DNA from: Kushneria phosphatilytica
GTDB taxonomy: Bacteria; Pseudomonadota; Gammaproteobacteria; Pseudomonadales; Halomonadaceae
NCBI RefSeq assembly: GCF_008247605.1
Contig: NZ_CP043420.1
Coordinates: 1,736,001 to 1,800,000 of the forward strand
Reading direction: 5' to 3'
DNA: 64,000 nt
The notes beneath the pieces were generated by a model. That model did not search any database and had not been told where the DNA came from. It worked only from the letters and a program-made list of their open reading frames with translations. The translations under genes were made by a program, and so were the position numbers. Positions 1-9,018 of this stretch are shown here, in pieces (the stretch's first letter is position 1; each line of letters opens with the position of its first letter).

Positions 1-550
1 GCTCCAGATAACTCAACGCTGCGTCCGTAGCAGTAATGACATTCATGCGGCCATCATAGCCATGAGTGCGCGCCAGCCCCATGGCAACTCCGGTTTTTGG
101 CATGAATTGCCACATGCCGGCTGAGCCAGCCGGATTACGAGCGAGAGGATTATAGGCACTCTCAATAAAAGGGAGTAAAGCGAGCTCAGCTGGCATATTT
201 CGAGCTTCTACCCGATGTGTCACCCAGGCAATCCAGTGTTTTGCATTGGTATTGGCCTCGGACAGAAAAGTGGGATGTGCCTGATACCACTTCAACCACT
301 TTCGAACACGGGGATCAGAGGTATCATGCGAGAGAGCAAAGCCGCGTCGCATCTGCCCCCAAAGTGAATCGCCCGCCTGGAAATCCAGGTCAAGGGCGTT
401 ATAAAAGCCCATGCGATCCTGTGGTTTCTCAGGTGTGGCGATACCCTTCATTGAACCTAGAGCCTGACCGGTAAATACAAGGCCAGAGCTGGTCAATAGC
501 ACAAGACCGGCCATCCATTTTCGAGACCGGGAGCTGTTAACAGACGGCAT
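1..550 (-). CDS. mltD: Membrane-bound lytic murein transglycosylase D, 3' end cut by window edge
   Basis: Reading the complement from an ATG at 548-550 gives about 183 codons open to the window edge, so only the N-terminal part is visible. A hydrophobic export segment (roughly residues 12-32) precedes the transglycosylase domain. The family motif PFIESAYNPLARNPAGSAG, followed by MWQFMP, is intact; its Glu is the expected catalytic acid that cleaves peptidoglycan with formation of anhydromuramic ends. An AAGGA ribosome site lies about 10 nt before the ATG. The LysM repeats expected at the C-terminus lie outside the window. The order mltD-gloB-methyltransferase-rnhA-dnaQ matches the enterobacterial neighbourhood, which supports the name. 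Confidence 0.93.
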   Translation of the reverse strand, partial: MPSVNSSRSRKWMAGLVLLTSSGLVFTGQALGSMKGIATPEKPQDRMGFYNALDLDFQAGDSLWGQMRRGFALSHDTSDPRVRKWLKWYQAHPTFLSEANTNAKHWIAWVTHRVEARNMPAELALLPFIESAYNPLARNPAGSAGMWQFMPKTGVAMGLARTHGYDGRMNVITATDAALSYLE

Positions 551-744
551 GGAATCGTCGTCCTTCAAGGGGCATAGAATCTGTGACGGCGGCTACATGC
601 GCTATCGCAGCCACCCTGACTCTTGTCAAAGAAACAGGCCTGGGCAAATATTCAAAGCGCCCCTTTCGGGCGGCATACAAACCTATGGAGCACTTCTCTG
701 GTGTGCGGTTAACACCCACGACAATACAGATTGTCATGATCGAA

Positions 745-1512
745 TCAGAAGTTATCCTTCCAGGCGCGCAGAGTAGCGAAGGTCGCAAGATTATCGTGAG
801 CGTCTCCCTGTGCCTGTGCAGCCTGTCGGACACCGGGTTCAGCCACTCTCAAAAAGGGATTGATGGCCTTCTCACGACCGATATTGCTCGGCAGAGTAGG
901 GCGGTCCATTGAGCGCGCCTTTTGACACTCTTCAAACAGGGCGTCGCGGGTGTCGTTATCAGGCTCTGCTGCCATGGCGAACTTCAGATTCGCCAGAGTG
1001 TACTCATGTGCCCCGAAAACCAGTGTGTCATCACCAAGCTCTGAAAAACGCGAAAGCGCCTTGAACATATCTTCAGGCGTTCCTTCAAACAGACGCCCGC
1101 AACCTCCACAGAAGAGGGTGTCGCCACAAAACAGCAATGGAGGCGTACCCGGTGTCAGAAAGGTAATATGATCCAGCGTATGACCCGGCGTTTCCATGAC
1201 TTCGAATTGGCGGCCGAGCAGGCGGAAGGTATCGCCTTCACCCACGGGTTCGGTAATCCCTTCGATACGTGAGTTGTTCGGGCCAATGACGCGAGGTGAA
1301 TAGCGCTCCACCAGCTTGGCGAGACCGCCGGTGTGATCGTGATGATGATGAGTGATGAGAATCGTATCAACAGTCAGGCCCTGCTGCTCTACTCGCTCAA
1401 TCACCGGCTCCGCATCACCGGGATCGACCACCACGATACCGGGGGTATTATCCTGCTGAAGCACCCAGATATAATTATCCTTGAATGCAGGTAACGGCTT
1501 GACGGTCAACAT
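745..1512 (-). CDS. gloB: Hydroxyacylglutathione hydrolase (glyoxalase II)
   Basis: Metallo-beta-lactamase-fold enzyme that hydrolyses S-lactoylglutathione to lactate and glutathione in the cytoplasm, the second step of methylglyoxal detoxification. The dinuclear metal signature THHHHDHTGG is present around residue 55, with further metal-ligand segments (ETPGHTLDH, FCGDTLF, FGAHEYT) in order. I place the start at the ATG at 1510-1512, because MLTVKPLPAFKDNY is the canonical N-terminus and GAGG sits 7 nt upstream. The frame is open 23 codons further, but that extension is unlike the family. It gives 255 aa, the usual length, and is divergent from the methyltransferase gene. Confidence 0.95.
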   Translation of the reverse strand: MLTVKPLPAFKDNYIWVLQQDNTPGIVVVDPGDAEPVIERVEQQGLTVDTILITHHHHDHTGGLAKLVERYSPRVIGPNNSRIEGITEPVGEGDTFRLLGRQFEVMETPGHTLDHITFLTPGTPPLLFCGDTLFCGGCGRLFEGTPEDMFKALSRFSELGDDTLVFGAHEYTLANLKFAMAAEPDNDTRDALFEECQKARSMDRPTLPSNIGREKAINPFLRVAEPGVRQAAQAQGDAHDNLATFATLRAWKDNF

Positions 1513-1657
1513 GGCATCCTCGGGCGTCGCTTGCAGGTTTCGATAAATTTGATGCGACGTTGCGACCATATCCCCGAGCAAACCGGAAAAACCGGTTCAG
1601 CGGCTCTGGGACGGGCCTCGACGCAAGGTGCGACAACCTTGCTGGGATGAATTCAAT

Positions 1658-2491
1658 ATGTCAAATCAGCAGTGTGGCGATGTGCGACTGGAAGAGCGGC
1701 TGAAAGCTGCCAGACAACATCTGGACTCCTCACCGGGGCGAGCCCTGTTACGCGCCGAGCGTGCCTGTCTGGGCCCGGTACTGGATACTCTTTCCGGGCG
1801 ACATGGACTGGAGCTGACTACCGGGAGCTCTCTGCTTGATCTTTCAGCAGTGGGGCATGTCATGTCATGGGCACCACGTTACGAAGATGTTCGTCATGCC
1901 TCTACGATTGTCTGCGATCCAGCTTCAATACCGCTTCCTGATGAGAGTATGGAGCTGGTATTGATTCATCATCTGCTGGAACTGGTTGCCGAACCGCATT
2001 ACCTGCTTCGCGAGGCAGCACGTGTCACGGATCATCATGGACGACTGTTGATCGTCGGCTGGCATCCCTATGGCGCTGCGGGCTTTCATCACTGGCTGGC
2101 ACGGTATCGCGGGCTTTGGCCGATGGGAGGCATATGGCGCAGCGCTTCACGGTTGCGTGATTGGCTGACATTTGTCGACTTCGAAATCGAGCGAATGGAT
2201 TATTGCGGTTTTATACTGCCCTCTTCCTCTCGATGCCATGACAGAATGGAAGCCCTGGGAAGACGCTGGAACCTCCCGATGGGGCAAAGCTTCGTGATTC
2301 GGGCAAAACGTCGGCTGCATCGAGTCACTCCGATCAGACCACGTTTTGCATCGCGTCTTCTGGTCACTGGGGCCTCATTAACCCGGGGTGTGCCGGCAGC
2401 CCGTCAGCCCTGTAATGATGAAAGGCCTCCCAATTCCCGCATCGCTCGTACCAAACGACCTATCATCTCTGGCGAACAGGAGCATTCGTGA
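1658..2491 (+). CDS. Class I SAM-dependent methyltransferase, YafS-like
   Basis: Predicted cytoplasmic methyltransferase of about 277 aa with a Methyltransf_11-type core. The glycine-rich SAM-binding strand is weak here ([13 protein letters not shown] near residue 60), but the downstream [17 protein letters not shown] segment and the [14 protein letters not shown] strand are typical of the family. The substrate is unknown. Its place between gloB and rnhA matches yafS of enterobacteria. The start is uncertain: an in-frame GTG at 1628 would add 10 residues, and neither start has a strong ribosome site. The stop overlaps the rnhA start by 4 nt, so the two genes are probably translationally coupled. 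Confidence 0.82.
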   Translation: MSNQQCGDVRLEERLKAARQHLDSSPGRALLRAERACLGPVLDTLSGRHGLELTTGSSLLDLSAVGHVMSWAPRYEDVRHASTIVCDPASIPLPDESMELVLIHHLLELVAEPHYLLREAARVTDHHGRLLIVGWHPYGAAGFHHWLARYRGLWPMGGIWRSASRLRDWLTFVDFEIERMDYCGFILPSSSRCHDRMEALGRRWNLPMGQSFVIRAKRRLHRVTPIRPRFASRLLVTGASLTRGVPAARQPCNDERPPNSRIARTKRPIISGEQEHS

Positions 2492-2952
2492 GCAAGGACA
2501 AGACCACCGAAGTCGTCATTCATACCGATGGAGGCTGTCGCGGTAATCCCGGCATAGGTGGCTGGGGAGCTGTACTGCGCTTCGGTGATCATGAACGTCT
2601 TCTGAGTGGCCATGAAGCTCATACCACCAATAACCGCATGGAACTGACTGCTGCCATTCGATCGCTCGAAGCCCTCAAACGTCCATGCCATGTTGCCATA
2701 TGGACCGATTCGGAATACCTGCGCAATGGAATCACGCGCTGGATTCATGGCTGGAGAAAAAACGGCTGGAAGACAGCTGCCCGCAAACCGGTCAAGAATG
2801 CTGAATTATGGCAAGCACTATGGGACCAGACCGAAAGACATGACATCGAATGGCACTGGGTAAAGGGGCATAGTGGGCATCAGGAGAATGAAAGAGCGGA
2901 TCGCCTTGCCAATGAGGCGATGGATGCGCTGGCTGCTGAAACCGCGCCCTGA
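2488..2952 (+). CDS. rnhA: Ribonuclease HI
   Basis: Endonuclease that degrades the RNA strand of RNA:DNA hybrids, acting in primer and R-loop removal. The 154-aa length is typical. The four catalytic acidic residues are all present: Asp in [12 protein letters not shown], Glu in NNRMELTAA, Asp in [11 protein letters not shown] and Asp in [12 protein letters not shown]. The start is the GTG at 2488-2490, preceded by CAGGAG at good spacing and overlapping the upstream methyltransferase stop. dnaQ follows after 26 nt in the same direction, the common rnhA-dnaQ pairing, here co-directional rather than divergent as in E. coli. Confidence 0.97.
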   Translation: MSKDKTTEVVIHTDGGCRGNPGIGGWGAVLRFGDHERLLSGHEAHTTNNRMELTAAIRSLEALKRPCHVAIWTDSEYLRNGITRWIHGWRKNGWKTAARKPVKNAELWQALWDQTERHDIEWHWVKGHSGHQENERADRLANEAMDALAAETAP

Positions 2953-2978
2953 CAAACCTTTCGAGGAGAAATCTTTAT

Positions 2979-3710
2979 ATGAGACAGATTGTGCTTGATA
3001 CCGAAACGACCGGTATCGAGGTTCAGGAGGGGCATCGTCTAATCGAAATCGGCGGAGTTGAACTGGTCAATCGGCGTCTGACAGGCCGCCATTATCATCA
3101 GTATATCAACCCCGAGCGTGCCATCGATGCGGAAGCCATTGACGTACATGGTATTACCAACGAACGAGTGGCCAACGAGCCGGTATTTGCCGATATTGCC
3201 GATGAATTCTGGGAGTTCATTGCCGGCGCCGAACTGATTATTCACAACGCACCTTTTGATGTCGGTTTCATCGACCATGAACTTGCACAACTCAATACCA
3301 CTCGTGGCCAGCCTGTACTGGGCCCGGTCGCCGAATACTGCAGTGTACTGGATACCCTGAAACTGGCTCGTGAGCGCCACCCCGGACAGCGCAACTCGCT
3401 GGATGCATTGTGCAAACGATACGATGTAGACAATGGTCGACGCGAGCTTCATGGCGCATTGCTGGATGCCGAGATTCTGGCCGACGTCTATCTGGCGATG
3501 ACTGGTGGCCAGACATCACTGGTACTGGGTAGCCGGAATTCCCGGGAGCAGACCAGTGCAACGGATGTCAGCGGTATTCATCGATTGGCACCGGACCGCC
3601 CCGCATTACGAGTAGTACAACCTGGTGCCGATGAGTGGCAGGCTCATCAGCAGGCACTGGAGCATTTGCGCGAAGGTGGTCAATGCCTTTGGGACCAGTT
3701 GGGCAACTGA
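2979..3710 (+). CDS. dnaQ: DNA polymerase III epsilon subunit (proofreading 3'-5' exonuclease)
   Basis: Proofreading subunit of the replicative polymerase core. The DEDDh exonuclease motifs appear in order: LDTETTG near the N-terminus, ELIIHNAPFDVGF around residue 90, and HGALLDAEILADVY around residue 155. The C-terminal part after about residue 185 is the more variable region that binds the alpha subunit in characterised homologues. A strong GAGGAGAA ribosome site precedes the ATG. The length of 243 aa is normal. nudC starts 4 nt after the stop, so rnhA, dnaQ and nudC probably share one transcript. Confidence 0.96.
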   Translation: MRQIVLDTETTGIEVQEGHRLIEIGGVELVNRRLTGRHYHQYINPERAIDAEAIDVHGITNERVANEPVFADIADEFWEFIAGAELIIHNAPFDVGFIDHELAQLNTTRGQPVLGPVAEYCSVLDTLKLARERHPGQRNSLDALCKRYDVDNGRRELHGALLDAEILADVYLAMTGGQTSLVLGSRNSREQTSATDVSGIHRLAPDRPALRVVQPGADEWQAHQQALEHLREGGQCLWDQLGN

Positions 3711-3714
3711 TGTC

Positions 3715-4488
3715 ATGTTGATCCGGGATATCACCAGACTAACCGATTGCCGTCATGGCCATCTGATTCTTATCAATGAACAGGGCATAGCCGACAACGG
3801 CGATGGCGGTGTCCTCCAGCCTGTCACTCGCTGGCCTGAGGGCGCCATGGCGTTGGGTTATTGGTACCAGACGCCTGTCGCCGTCCTGTTTGTTGAGGAC
3901 GAAACTCCCTGGCCCGCGGCGCGGGATTGGCTGAGTCGGCTCGATGCGGATTCTTTTGCCCTGGTGTCGACAGCTTTACAGGTAGTGCGCTGGGCGCATG
4001 ATCACCGCTTTTGCGGCCGCTGTGGTACACGCATGAAACGCCGCCAGGGTGAATTTGCCATGGAGTGTCCGGAATGCCGCCATCGCAGCTATCCACGCAT
4101 TTCACCCTGCATCATTACCCTGGTAACACATGGACGCGAGCTGCTATTGGCACGCAGTCCGCGTTTCCCGGCAGGACGATTCAGTACGCTGGCAGGATTT
4201 ATCGAACCAGGCGAGTCGGCCGAGGAAGCCGTTAAACGCGAGGTCTTTGAAGAAGTGGGGGTTATGGTCGGACGAATCAGCTATTTTCGCAGTCAGTCAT
4301 GGCCAATGCCGCACTCATTCATGATGGGGTATTATGCTGAAGCCTCCAGCCGTGAATTGCTCATTGATGGTGTAGAAATCGAGGCTGCCGATTGGTTTTT
4401 GCCCGAGCAGTTGCCCGGCTTACCACCGTCATATTCAATTTCACGTCATTTGATCGATAATTTTCTACACAGTATCGCGTGGTATTGA
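3715..4488 (+). CDS. nudC: NAD(+) diphosphatase / RNA deNADding Nudix hydrolase
   Basis: Hydrolyses NAD(H) to NMN(H) and AMP; homologues also remove NAD caps from RNA. A four-Cys zinc ribbon (CGRCGTRM, then CPECRHRSYP) lies around residues 100-125, and the Nudix box GFIEPGES...REVFEEVGV follows at about residues 160-183. The NADH-pyrophosphatase signature that normally reads SQPWPFPxS is SQSWPMPHS here, a conservative variant. The ATG at 3715 starts 4 nt after the dnaQ stop, giving 257 aa, the family length; the frame is open 30 codons upstream, but that part overlaps dnaQ. No strong ribosome site is seen, consistent with coupling to dnaQ. Confidence 0.93.
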   Translation: MLIRDITRLTDCRHGHLILINEQGIADNGDGGVLQPVTRWPEGAMALGYWYQTPVAVLFVEDETPWPAARDWLSRLDADSFALVSTALQVVRWAHDHRFCGRCGTRMKRRQGEFAMECPECRHRSYPRISPCIITLVTHGRELLLARSPRFPAGRFSTLAGFIEPGESAEEAVKREVFEEVGVMVGRISYFRSQSWPMPHSFMMGYYAEASSRELLIDGVEIEAADWFLPEQLPGLPPSYSISRHLIDNFLHSIAWY

Positions 4489-4586
4489 TCAGAGATAAAA
4501 AACACGAAGGAACTACGCTGCCACACTTTAATCAAGCATCACAGTGATACTCATGGCGAGAGAGCAGTTCCAATCCGGGAAGAAGA

Positions 4587-4910
4587 TCAGGGAGTTGTGT
4601 TGTCGAATAACCGGCTCAGCCTTGCAACCAGCATGATATCTCCCCTGACACGAACCTGCCTGGACATTACTGCCTGTATACCACCCAGTTCATGGCGTAT
4701 CAGCCTGGCCAGTGTCTCGGCACTGGTAAACAGGGTGGCGGCAGGAGCTTCGTGAATCCCCTGAACAAAATGAAGTTCTCCGTTATCGATGATCATGTGC
4801 CAGGTATCGCCTTCATCGAGCTCGAGCTGGAGTACTTCCTGCAGACCGCGTGCAGCGCTACTGTCGAAGCGATTTTTGAGTTCGGCAATCAGAGTGGTGC
4901 TGTTATACAT
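4587..4910 (-). CDS. SCP2 sterol-binding-domain small protein
   Basis: Small 107-aa cytoplasmic protein consisting almost entirely of an SCP2-like lipid-binding domain: an N-terminal helix (LIAELKNRFD), a beta-rich middle (WHMIIDNGELHFVQG) and the conserved helical stretch TSAETLARLIRHELGG, followed by a membrane-proximal tail. Such proteins bind hydrophobic ligands; stand-alone bacterial members have mostly unknown roles. It is transcribed toward nudC (convergent) and is divergent from sohB. No signal peptide is visible. The family call is fairly secure, the function is not. Confidence 0.8.
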   Translation of the reverse strand: MYNSTTLIAELKNRFDSSAARGLQEVLQLELDEGDTWHMIIDNGELHFVQGIHEAPAATLFTSAETLARLIRHELGGIQAVMSRQVRVRGDIMLVARLSRLFDNTTP

Positions 4911-5030
4911 GATAGGCAGAGAGTGACTGGTCCGGGGTGAATGATCAATGCGGGTAAACTGTCCGCTGCTCCGGTCTGGAACAGCTTTATGCTATCTCCG
5001 CCTTACACATCTCATCTATGAGGATATATC

Positions 5031-6068
5031 GTGGGAGACTGGTTTTACGAATATGGATTATTTCTGGCCGAGGCCATGACTTTCGTAGTGGCGGTCGCCG
5101 CCATTGCGCTGATTATCGTAAAGGCTCGTAACCAGGCGGGTGGCCATCGGGGAGCTACCCTGCAGGTGCGCAATCGTCACACCTACATGCGCCATCACCT
5201 GGAAACGCTCGAGGATGCAAAACTGTCTCGGGCTCAACGAATTCGCCAACACAAGCAGCGACGCAAACAATCCAAACGCGAGCAGCGTGATCGTACGGGT
5301 GATCATCGCAAAACACTTTGGGTGCTGGATTTTCATGGCGATCTCAAGGCATCACGCATACCCGCTCTGACTGAAGAGATCTCGAGTATTCTACTGGCTG
5401 CCAAAAGCGATGACGAAGTCATGCTGCGTCTTGAATCGGGGGGAGGGCTGGTACACGCCTATGGACTGGCCAGTGCTCAACTCGACAGGCTAAAGCAAGC
5501 CGGGCTCAAATTGACAGTTTGTGTCGACAAGGTAGCGGCCAGCGGCGGGTATATGATGGCCTGCTGTGCTGATCGGTTGATTGCGGCGCCGTTTGCCGTT
5601 ATTGGCTCGATCGGAGTAGTAGCTCAGGTACCCAATGTACATCGCCTGTTGAAGCGTAATGATATCGATGTCGAAGTACTGACAGCCGGACGTTACAAGC
5701 GCACCCTGACTGTACTGGGAGAAAACACCGAAGAGGGAAGGGCCAGATTCCTGGAGGATCTGCATGAAACTCACGAACTCTTCAAGTCATGGGTCAGTGA
5801 GCATAGGCCGGTACTCGATATCGAGCAGGTTGCCGATGGTGACATCTGGTTTGGTCGCCAGGCGCTCAAGGACAAGCTGATTGATGAGGTGAACACCAGT
5901 GAAGCCTGGCTCCAAAGCCGTGGCGAGGATGTTCGCATTCTGGAAGTAGCATTGAAATCGAAGCGCTCGGTAATGGAGCGGCTTGGTCGTACAGCCAGCA
6001 AAGCAGTAGAGCGAGGGGTTGATCGAGCCATCGAGCGAGTTACTGCATCTCGCTGGGACCACCAATAG
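5031..6068 (+). CDS. sohB: Inner-membrane serine protease SohB (S49 family)
   Basis: Peptidase S49 family protein related to signal peptide peptidase A. An N-terminal membrane segment (residues 12-31) is followed by a basic, charged linker rich in Lys/Arg/Gln (about residues 45-90) and the protease domain. The nucleophile Ser lies in KVAASGGYMMA near residue 178, and the general-base Lys is in AGRYKRT near residue 230. The length of 345 aa fits SohB. The start is a GTG at 5031 with TGAGGA upstream. The gene is convergent with the arsR-type gene, with a hairpin between them. Confidence 0.93.
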   Translation: MGDWFYEYGLFLAEAMTFVVAVAAIALIIVKARNQAGGHRGATLQVRNRHTYMRHHLETLEDAKLSRAQRIRQHKQRRKQSKREQRDRTGDHRKTLWVLDFHGDLKASRIPALTEEISSILLAAKSDDEVMLRLESGGGLVHAYGLASAQLDRLKQAGLKLTVCVDKVAASGGYMMACCADRLIAAPFAVIGSIGVVAQVPNVHRLLKRNDIDVEVLTAGRYKRTLTVLGENTEEGRARFLEDLHETHELFKSWVSEHRPVLDIEQVADGDIWFGRQALKDKLIDEVNTSEAWLQSRGEDVRILEVALKSKRSVMERLGRTASKAVERGVDRAIERVTASRWDHQ

Positions 6069-6072
6069 AGTT

Positions 6073-6108
6073 CAGCGCTGACACTGTCAATTGTCAGCGT
6101 CAGCGCTG
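6073..6108. terminator. Hairpin between sohB and the ArsR gene
   Basis: Arms CAGCGCTGA and TCAGCGCTG (9 bp) enclose a region with a second short inverted repeat, filling the 45-nt gap between two convergent genes. There is no clear U-tract, so termination is inferred from position. Confidence 0.5.
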
Positions 6109-6113
6109 TCCTG

Positions 6114-6428
6114 TCAGGACCGGTTCAGTCCTGTCAAGGTATCGATAACAGCAATAGCTTGCTTCCCCCGCAGCGAATAGTAAATGGTCTGCGAGGCTCG
6201 GCGAGTATTGACCAGCTCTTCCCTACGCAATACTGCAAGATGCTGGGAGAGTGCCGATTGACTGAGATCGAGCTTGGTATTGAGTTCGGAAACCGACATT
6301 TCACCCTCCCTAAGCAGGCAGAGAATACGCAATCTATTCTCATTGGCCATTGCCTTGAGTAATGAAGCGGACTCGATGACCATTTCGCACCCTGCCGCAG
6401 CGAGAGGTGCTGAGGGACATGCGCTCAT
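6114..6428 (-). CDS. ArsR/SmtB-family transcriptional regulator
   Basis: Winged-helix repressor of 104 aa. The core matches ArsR: a helix with KAMANENRLRILCLL, the recognition helix SELNTKLDLSQSALSQHLAVLR, and the wing RRASQTIYYSL. The ATG at 6428 has AAGGAGT ideally placed; the frame is open 14 codons upstream but without that ribosome site. The Cys in ILCLL is at the position used for sulfane-sulfur sensing in the BigR/SqrR/YgaV group, but the second C-terminal Cys of those sensors is absent. Two further Cys lie near the N-terminus (C4 and C14). The ligand is therefore unknown. It is divergent from ybfF. Confidence 0.85.
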   Translation of the reverse strand: MSACPSAPLAAAGCEMVIESASLLKAMANENRLRILCLLREGEMSVSELNTKLDLSQSALSQHLAVLRREELVNTRRASQTIYYSLRGKQAIAVIDTLTGLNRS

Positions 6429-6721
6429 GAGGACTCCTTTCGGGAAATTCAGAGTACGAAGGGCTCGCACCCGTTGTTCACCGAATGATCAATAAACCGA
6501 TGATGGTTGTCCATGATCTGATTTAACGCTTTTTTAACGGTTAGGAAAGTCCTTTTTCAGCACACGGCCCGAAGAACCCTCAGGAGTTGGAAACCCCGCT
6601 TGAACTGATTGGTTTTTCCCGAAATACAGATAGTCCTTACCGAACGGGTAGCATCACGGGTCGTGTTCCGGAAGCGATGCTACACTCGGGCAGCAGAGTT
6701 TCCGGTGAAAGGATAAAAGGT

Positions 6722-7498
6722 ATGACGCTGGATTTGCATCATATGGATACGGGTGGCCAGAAACCGGTTCTGGTAATCCTTCATGGTCTGTTTGGCAGTC
6801 TGGATAACTGGCGCTCACACATCCGTAGCTGGCAGGAGAAATACCGGGTGGTTGCCATGGATCTGCGTAACCATGGGCAGTCTCCTCATGCGCGGGGCAT
6901 GAATTACGAGGATATGGCTCTCGATGTACTTCGTGTTCTGGATCAGCTGGATATAGAGCAATGCTCACTGCTGGGCCATTCCATGGGCGGCAAGGTAGCG
7001 ATAACACTGGCACGTCGATATCCGCAGCGCATCTCACGCCTGATCGTGGCTGATATTGCCCCCATGGCTTATGAACATGGCCATGAAGACATCTTCAAAG
7101 CCATGCATGCTGTCGAGGACGCTCAACCCGAATCGCGTCGCGAAGCGGATGATGCAATGAAGGAAGTTATCGATACTGCCACCATTCGACAATTTCTTGC
7201 GACCAACCTGGTCCGTGATGAATGGGGCATACTGGTATGGCGCGTGGGTCTGGAAGAAATTGAAACGGATTACAGTGCAATTGTAGCCCCCCCTGGAGGA
7301 GAAGAGGCTTATCCTGGTCCGGTACTCGTTTTGCGTGGTGAGCGATCCGATTACGTGCCCGACAGCGCCCGCAATGTCATCATGCAGATACTGCCACAAG
7401 CGCACATTGAAACTCTGAAAGGAGCTGGCCACTGGTTACATGCAGAACAACCGGAGGGCTTTCGGCAGAGCGTTGACAGGTTCATGACAACTGGCTGA
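6722..7498 (+). CDS. ybfF: Alpha/beta-fold esterase YbfF
   Basis: Alpha/beta hydrolase of 258 aa. The oxyanion segment LHGLFGSLDNW, the nucleophile elbow GHSMGGKVA (Ser near residue 92) and a C-terminal GAGHWLHAEQP carrying the catalytic His are all visible. YbfF hydrolyses short acyl esters and acyl-CoAs in vitro; its physiological substrate is unsettled. The start is the ATG at 6722, preceded by AAAGG; the longer frame from 6587 has a non-family N-terminus. It is convergent with the exonuclease/GIY-YIG gene, with only 15 nt between stops. Confidence 0.9.
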   Translation: MTLDLHHMDTGGQKPVLVILHGLFGSLDNWRSHIRSWQEKYRVVAMDLRNHGQSPHARGMNYEDMALDVLRVLDQLDIEQCSLLGHSMGGKVAITLARRYPQRISRLIVADIAPMAYEHGHEDIFKAMHAVEDAQPESRREADDAMKEVIDTATIRQFLATNLVRDEWGILVWRVGLEEIETDYSAIVAPPGGEEAYPGPVLVLRGERSDYVPDSARNVIMQILPQAHIETLKGAGHWLHAEQPEGFRQSVDRFMTTG

Positions 7499-7513
7499 TA
7501 ACCCGAGCCACCA

Positions 7514-8926
7514 TCAGTCCAGGACGATAATATCGTTACTGTTATTGCATTCGGTCATGAAGCGGTGAAGGATGCGATAAGTGTCGGCATCAAAAGCGGT
7601 CGGCTTCTTACGTTCGGGCGCATCCATAAGGTGAGTGACACTTCCCAGATACCGCCACTGGTCCACCAGATGATAAGTCGCTATCCCCTGATCATCACAT
7701 TCCCGGAATGCCACACGTCCGGGCCACGGCCAGTGGTGGATGCGCAGTTTCTCAAGTGCGGCAAGCAGTCGCTCGGTATGTGACGTGATGGACTCTTCGC
7801 CGCAGCAGGCTCCACGACAGCGACCGAGTTGATGCGAAAAGCATCGGCCCCGGCCGCTTTCGAGACCGAGGATGCGTGGGCAGAGCCTGTGCTCCTCTGC
7901 AATCTGACGTAATGCTCGTGTAGCTTCTCCCCGAGAGCGAAACATGCCGAATGTCATGTCTTCCTCTGTACTTCCCAAAGCCTCGGGTCCAGCCAGTTCG
8001 AGGCGACCGGCAGATTGCCGCCAACACCACGTTTTCAGTGTGGATTGTCGTCTGAGCTTTCGATTGTAGATCGGTGATAATTGTTTGATCAGTCGCGCTT
8101 CAAGCAGTTGTGCACCCAGATCACCGGCGGTTTCATGCCATTCCAGATGATGCAGCTGACGCATGATTTTCATTTCACGATCATTGCGATAATCGCTATT
8201 GAAATGGCTTAGTACTCGGGAGCGCAGGTTGACGCTTTTACCAATGTACAAAGGCATCCGATCCTGGCCCAGGAAAAGATAGACACCCGGTCGGGTCGGT
8301 AGTTCGTCGAGCAGATGGGGGTCGAGATGTGCAGGCAGGCTCCGATTACGAAATTGCCCAACAGCCAGTGATTCGATCTTTTCGGCGGCATGATATCTGC
8401 TCCAGTGCTGCCAAAGTGATAACAGGGCTTTGGTATCACTCAGTGCGCGGTGGCGTGAAGCACTCAGGAGATCATGCCGACGAAGCAACTCTCCCAAACT
8501 GTGATGATAGTGATCAGGCTCAAGTTGACGGGAGAGTCGGAGCGTGCAGATTACCCGAGCACCAAATCGAACACCCAGGCGGCGATATTCGTTACGCAGA
8601 AAACTGATGTCGAATCGCGCATTATGCGCCACCAGGATACTGCCATCGATCCAGCGGTAGAATTCATCGGCAATGGTTTCAAAGGCAGGCTGCCCTTGTA
8701 CCATCTCGTTGCTGATGCCAGTCAGTGCAGTAATGGAGGGCGGAATCAAGACCCCGGGATCTACCAGAGTAACGAAACGATCCACCACGTTACCGTCCAG
8801 AACACGCAGAGCCGCGATTTCGGTAATGCGATCTCGAGTAGCGCGGGTGCCGGTAGTCTCCAGATCAAGAAAGGTCAGCGGAGTATCGGCCAGTGGCAAA
8901 TGGGACAAAACGGAATCAGGCGGCAT
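7514..8926 (-). CDS. DnaQ-like 3'-5' exonuclease fused to a UvrC/Cho-type GIY-YIG nuclease domain
   Basis: Two nuclease modules lie in one 470-aa protein. Residues 15-180 form a DEDDh exonuclease (FLDLETTG, LVAHNARFDISFL, HRALSDTKALL). From about residue 210 there is a GIY-YIG domain of the UvrC N-terminal/Cho type (RPGVYLFLGQDRMPLYIGKS, then the LLEARLIKQLSPIYN helix), followed by a Cys-containing C-terminal region (GRCFSHQLGRCRGACCGEES). This architecture is known in proteobacteria and suggests an incision-plus-resection role in DNA repair; that role is inference. No SOS box was recognised. It is upstream of mntR's 3' end and co-directional with it. Confidence 0.88.
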   Translation of the reverse strand: MPPDSVLSHLPLADTPLTFLDLETTGTRATRDRITEIAALRVLDGNVVDRFVTLVDPGVLIPPSITALTGISNEMVQGQPAFETIADEFYRWIDGSILVAHNARFDISFLRNEYRRLGVRFGARVICTLRLSRQLEPDHYHHSLGELLRRHDLLSASRHRALSDTKALLSLWQHWSRYHAAEKIESLAVGQFRNRSLPAHLDPHLLDELPTRPGVYLFLGQDRMPLYIGKSVNLRSRVLSHFNSDYRNDREMKIMRQLHHLEWHETAGDLGAQLLEARLIKQLSPIYNRKLRRQSTLKTWCWRQSAGRLELAGPEALGSTEEDMTFGMFRSRGEATRALRQIAEEHRLCPRILGLESGRGRCFSHQLGRCRGACCGEESITSHTERLLAALEKLRIHHWPWPGRVAFRECDDQGIATYHLVDQWRYLGSVTHLMDAPERKKPTAFDADTYRILHRFMTECNNSNDIIVLD

Positions 8927-9018
8927 TGAAAGAAGACAGCTCTGACACGCTACGTTCGTGTCGGCACAGGATCTCCGAAAAAAGGGGATTATGCGCCAGC
9001 GAAGAACATGAGCTTGAA

